Shown here one piece after another: positions 63,563 through 64,000 of a stretch of DNA of 64,000 nucleotides. Both the position numbers and the translations under genes were made by a program. Source of the DNA: Lysobacter panacisoli (lineage in GTDB: Bacteria > Pseudomonadota > Gammaproteobacteria > Xanthomonadales > Xanthomonadaceae); contig NZ_VLNU01000001.1 of the NCBI RefSeq assembly GCF_009765165.1, forward strand, positions 2,672,247-2,736,246, given 5' to 3'. Below the pieces are notes generated by a model, which searched no databases, was not told where the DNA came from, and worked only from the letters and a program-made list of their open reading frames with translations. The number at the start of each line of letters is the position of its first letter. The stretch's first letter is position 1.

Positions 63563-64000
63563 ATGAACATCCAACGCATCCGAGTGGGCCTTGCCATCGC
63601 GCTGATGGCCGCATCGTCCGTGGCGCTGGCCGGCGAGTGCAGGCCGCAGGTGCGCGAAGGCTGGGTACGCATGCCGCCCGGCAGCATGCCGATGATGGCC
63701 GGCTTCGGCCGCATCGAGAATCCCTGCGGCACGCCCGTCACCATCGTCGGCGCGAGCAGCCCGGCGTTCGGCGACGTGTCGGTGCATGAAACGCGCATCG
63801 TCGACGGCGTGAGCCGCATGCGCGCCATGCCGGAACTGCGTATCGCGCCGGGCCAGAGCGCCACGCTCAAGCCCGGTGGTCTGCACCTGATGCTGATGCA
63901 GCCTCATTCCGCGCTGCAGTCCGGCAGCAAGGTCGCCATCCAGTTCAAGCTCAAGGACGGCGGCACCGCACTGGGCGAGTTCGTGGTGCGCAAGGCCGGC
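63563..64000 (+). CDS. PCu(A)C-type periplasmic copper chaperone (3' end outside window)
   Basis: 146 residues visible, frame open to the end. Signal peptide MNIQRIRVGLAIALMAASSVALA, then a cupredoxin-like domain with the H-x(n)-M...H-x-M copper site: MPMMAGFGRIEN, VHETRIVDG, RAMPEL, PGGLHLMLMQ. It delivers Cu(I) to cytochrome oxidase CuA centres. The -10 box TATCAT (63551-63556) lies seven bases before the ATG and no ribosome site is seen, so the mRNA may be leaderless. Confidence 0.88.
   Translation, partial: MNIQRIRVGLAIALMAASSVALAGECRPQVREGWVRMPPGSMPMMAGFGRIENPCGTPVTIVGASSPAFGDVSVHETRIVDGVSRMRAMPELRIAPGQSATLKPGGLHLMLMQPHSALQSGSKVAIQFKLKDGGTALGEFVVRKAG

Overview
The window is about 68% GC chromosomal DNA from a gammaproteobacterium of the Xanthomonadaceae, most likely Lysobacter or a close relative. 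The basis is two large TonB-dependent receptors, the gene order map-glnD-dapD-arsC-dapE, a HvfABC cluster and a pga cluster, all typical of that family; the genus is inference. No phage, plasmid, IS element, rRNA operon or CRISPR array was found.

Layout: 1-2.6 kb holds the 3' part of a TonB-dependent receptor and a decayed TPR-sulfotransferase. 2.9-7.5 kb is a FecI-type sigma factor, its FecR anti-sigma partner and a receptor with an N-terminal signalling domain (cell-surface signalling uptake locus). 7.5-15.8 kb is housekeeping: rpsB-tsf on the minus strand, divergent from map-glnD-dapD-arsC-dapE. 15.9-24.7 kb has a penicillin-acylase-family hydrolase, asnB behind an Asn-rich leader peptide and attenuator, a bacterioferritin, tpm, parC, rnk and tRNA-Leu(CAG). 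24.8-30.2 kb is a pgaABCD operon for poly-N-acetylglucosamine on the minus strand. 30.5-36.4 kb is a three-gene unit: large Orn/Lys/Arg-type decarboxylase, AspT-type exchanger, OprD-like porin. 36.5-43.2 kb has rnr, rlmB, a propeller-GGDEF sensor and a Gdx/SugE exporter behind a guanidine-II riboswitch. 43.3-48.0 kb has an LpxR-like protein, a sugar O-acetyltransferase, RNase T and a HvfA-HvfB-HvfC (bufferin) RiPP metallophore cluster whose precursor also carries two EF-hands. 48.4-56.5 kb is a phosphate regulon cluster (oprP-like porin, two pstS, pstC, pstA, pstB, phoU), with 11-bp-phased Pho boxes before the porin and both pstS genes and an unusual 21-bp tandem repeat between the pstS paralogs. 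56.6-64 kb has nth, a Cys-rich protein, two crotonase-family enzymes, a Mip/FkpA-like protein, a DUF1289-Nudix-sulfurtransferase operon, a PstS-OmpA fusion with its own Pho box, and the start of a PCu(A)C copper chaperone.

The strongest candidates for undescribed biology are the asparagine-responsive attenuator before asnB (six Asn codons out of seven, mutually exclusive hairpins, terminator), the EF-hand-bearing bufferin precursor, the phased 21-bp repeat in the phosphate cluster, and a perfect 19-bp palindrome filling the spacer of the predicted rpsB promoter. All functional statements come from reading the sequence and from knowledge of the families; no database search was run.
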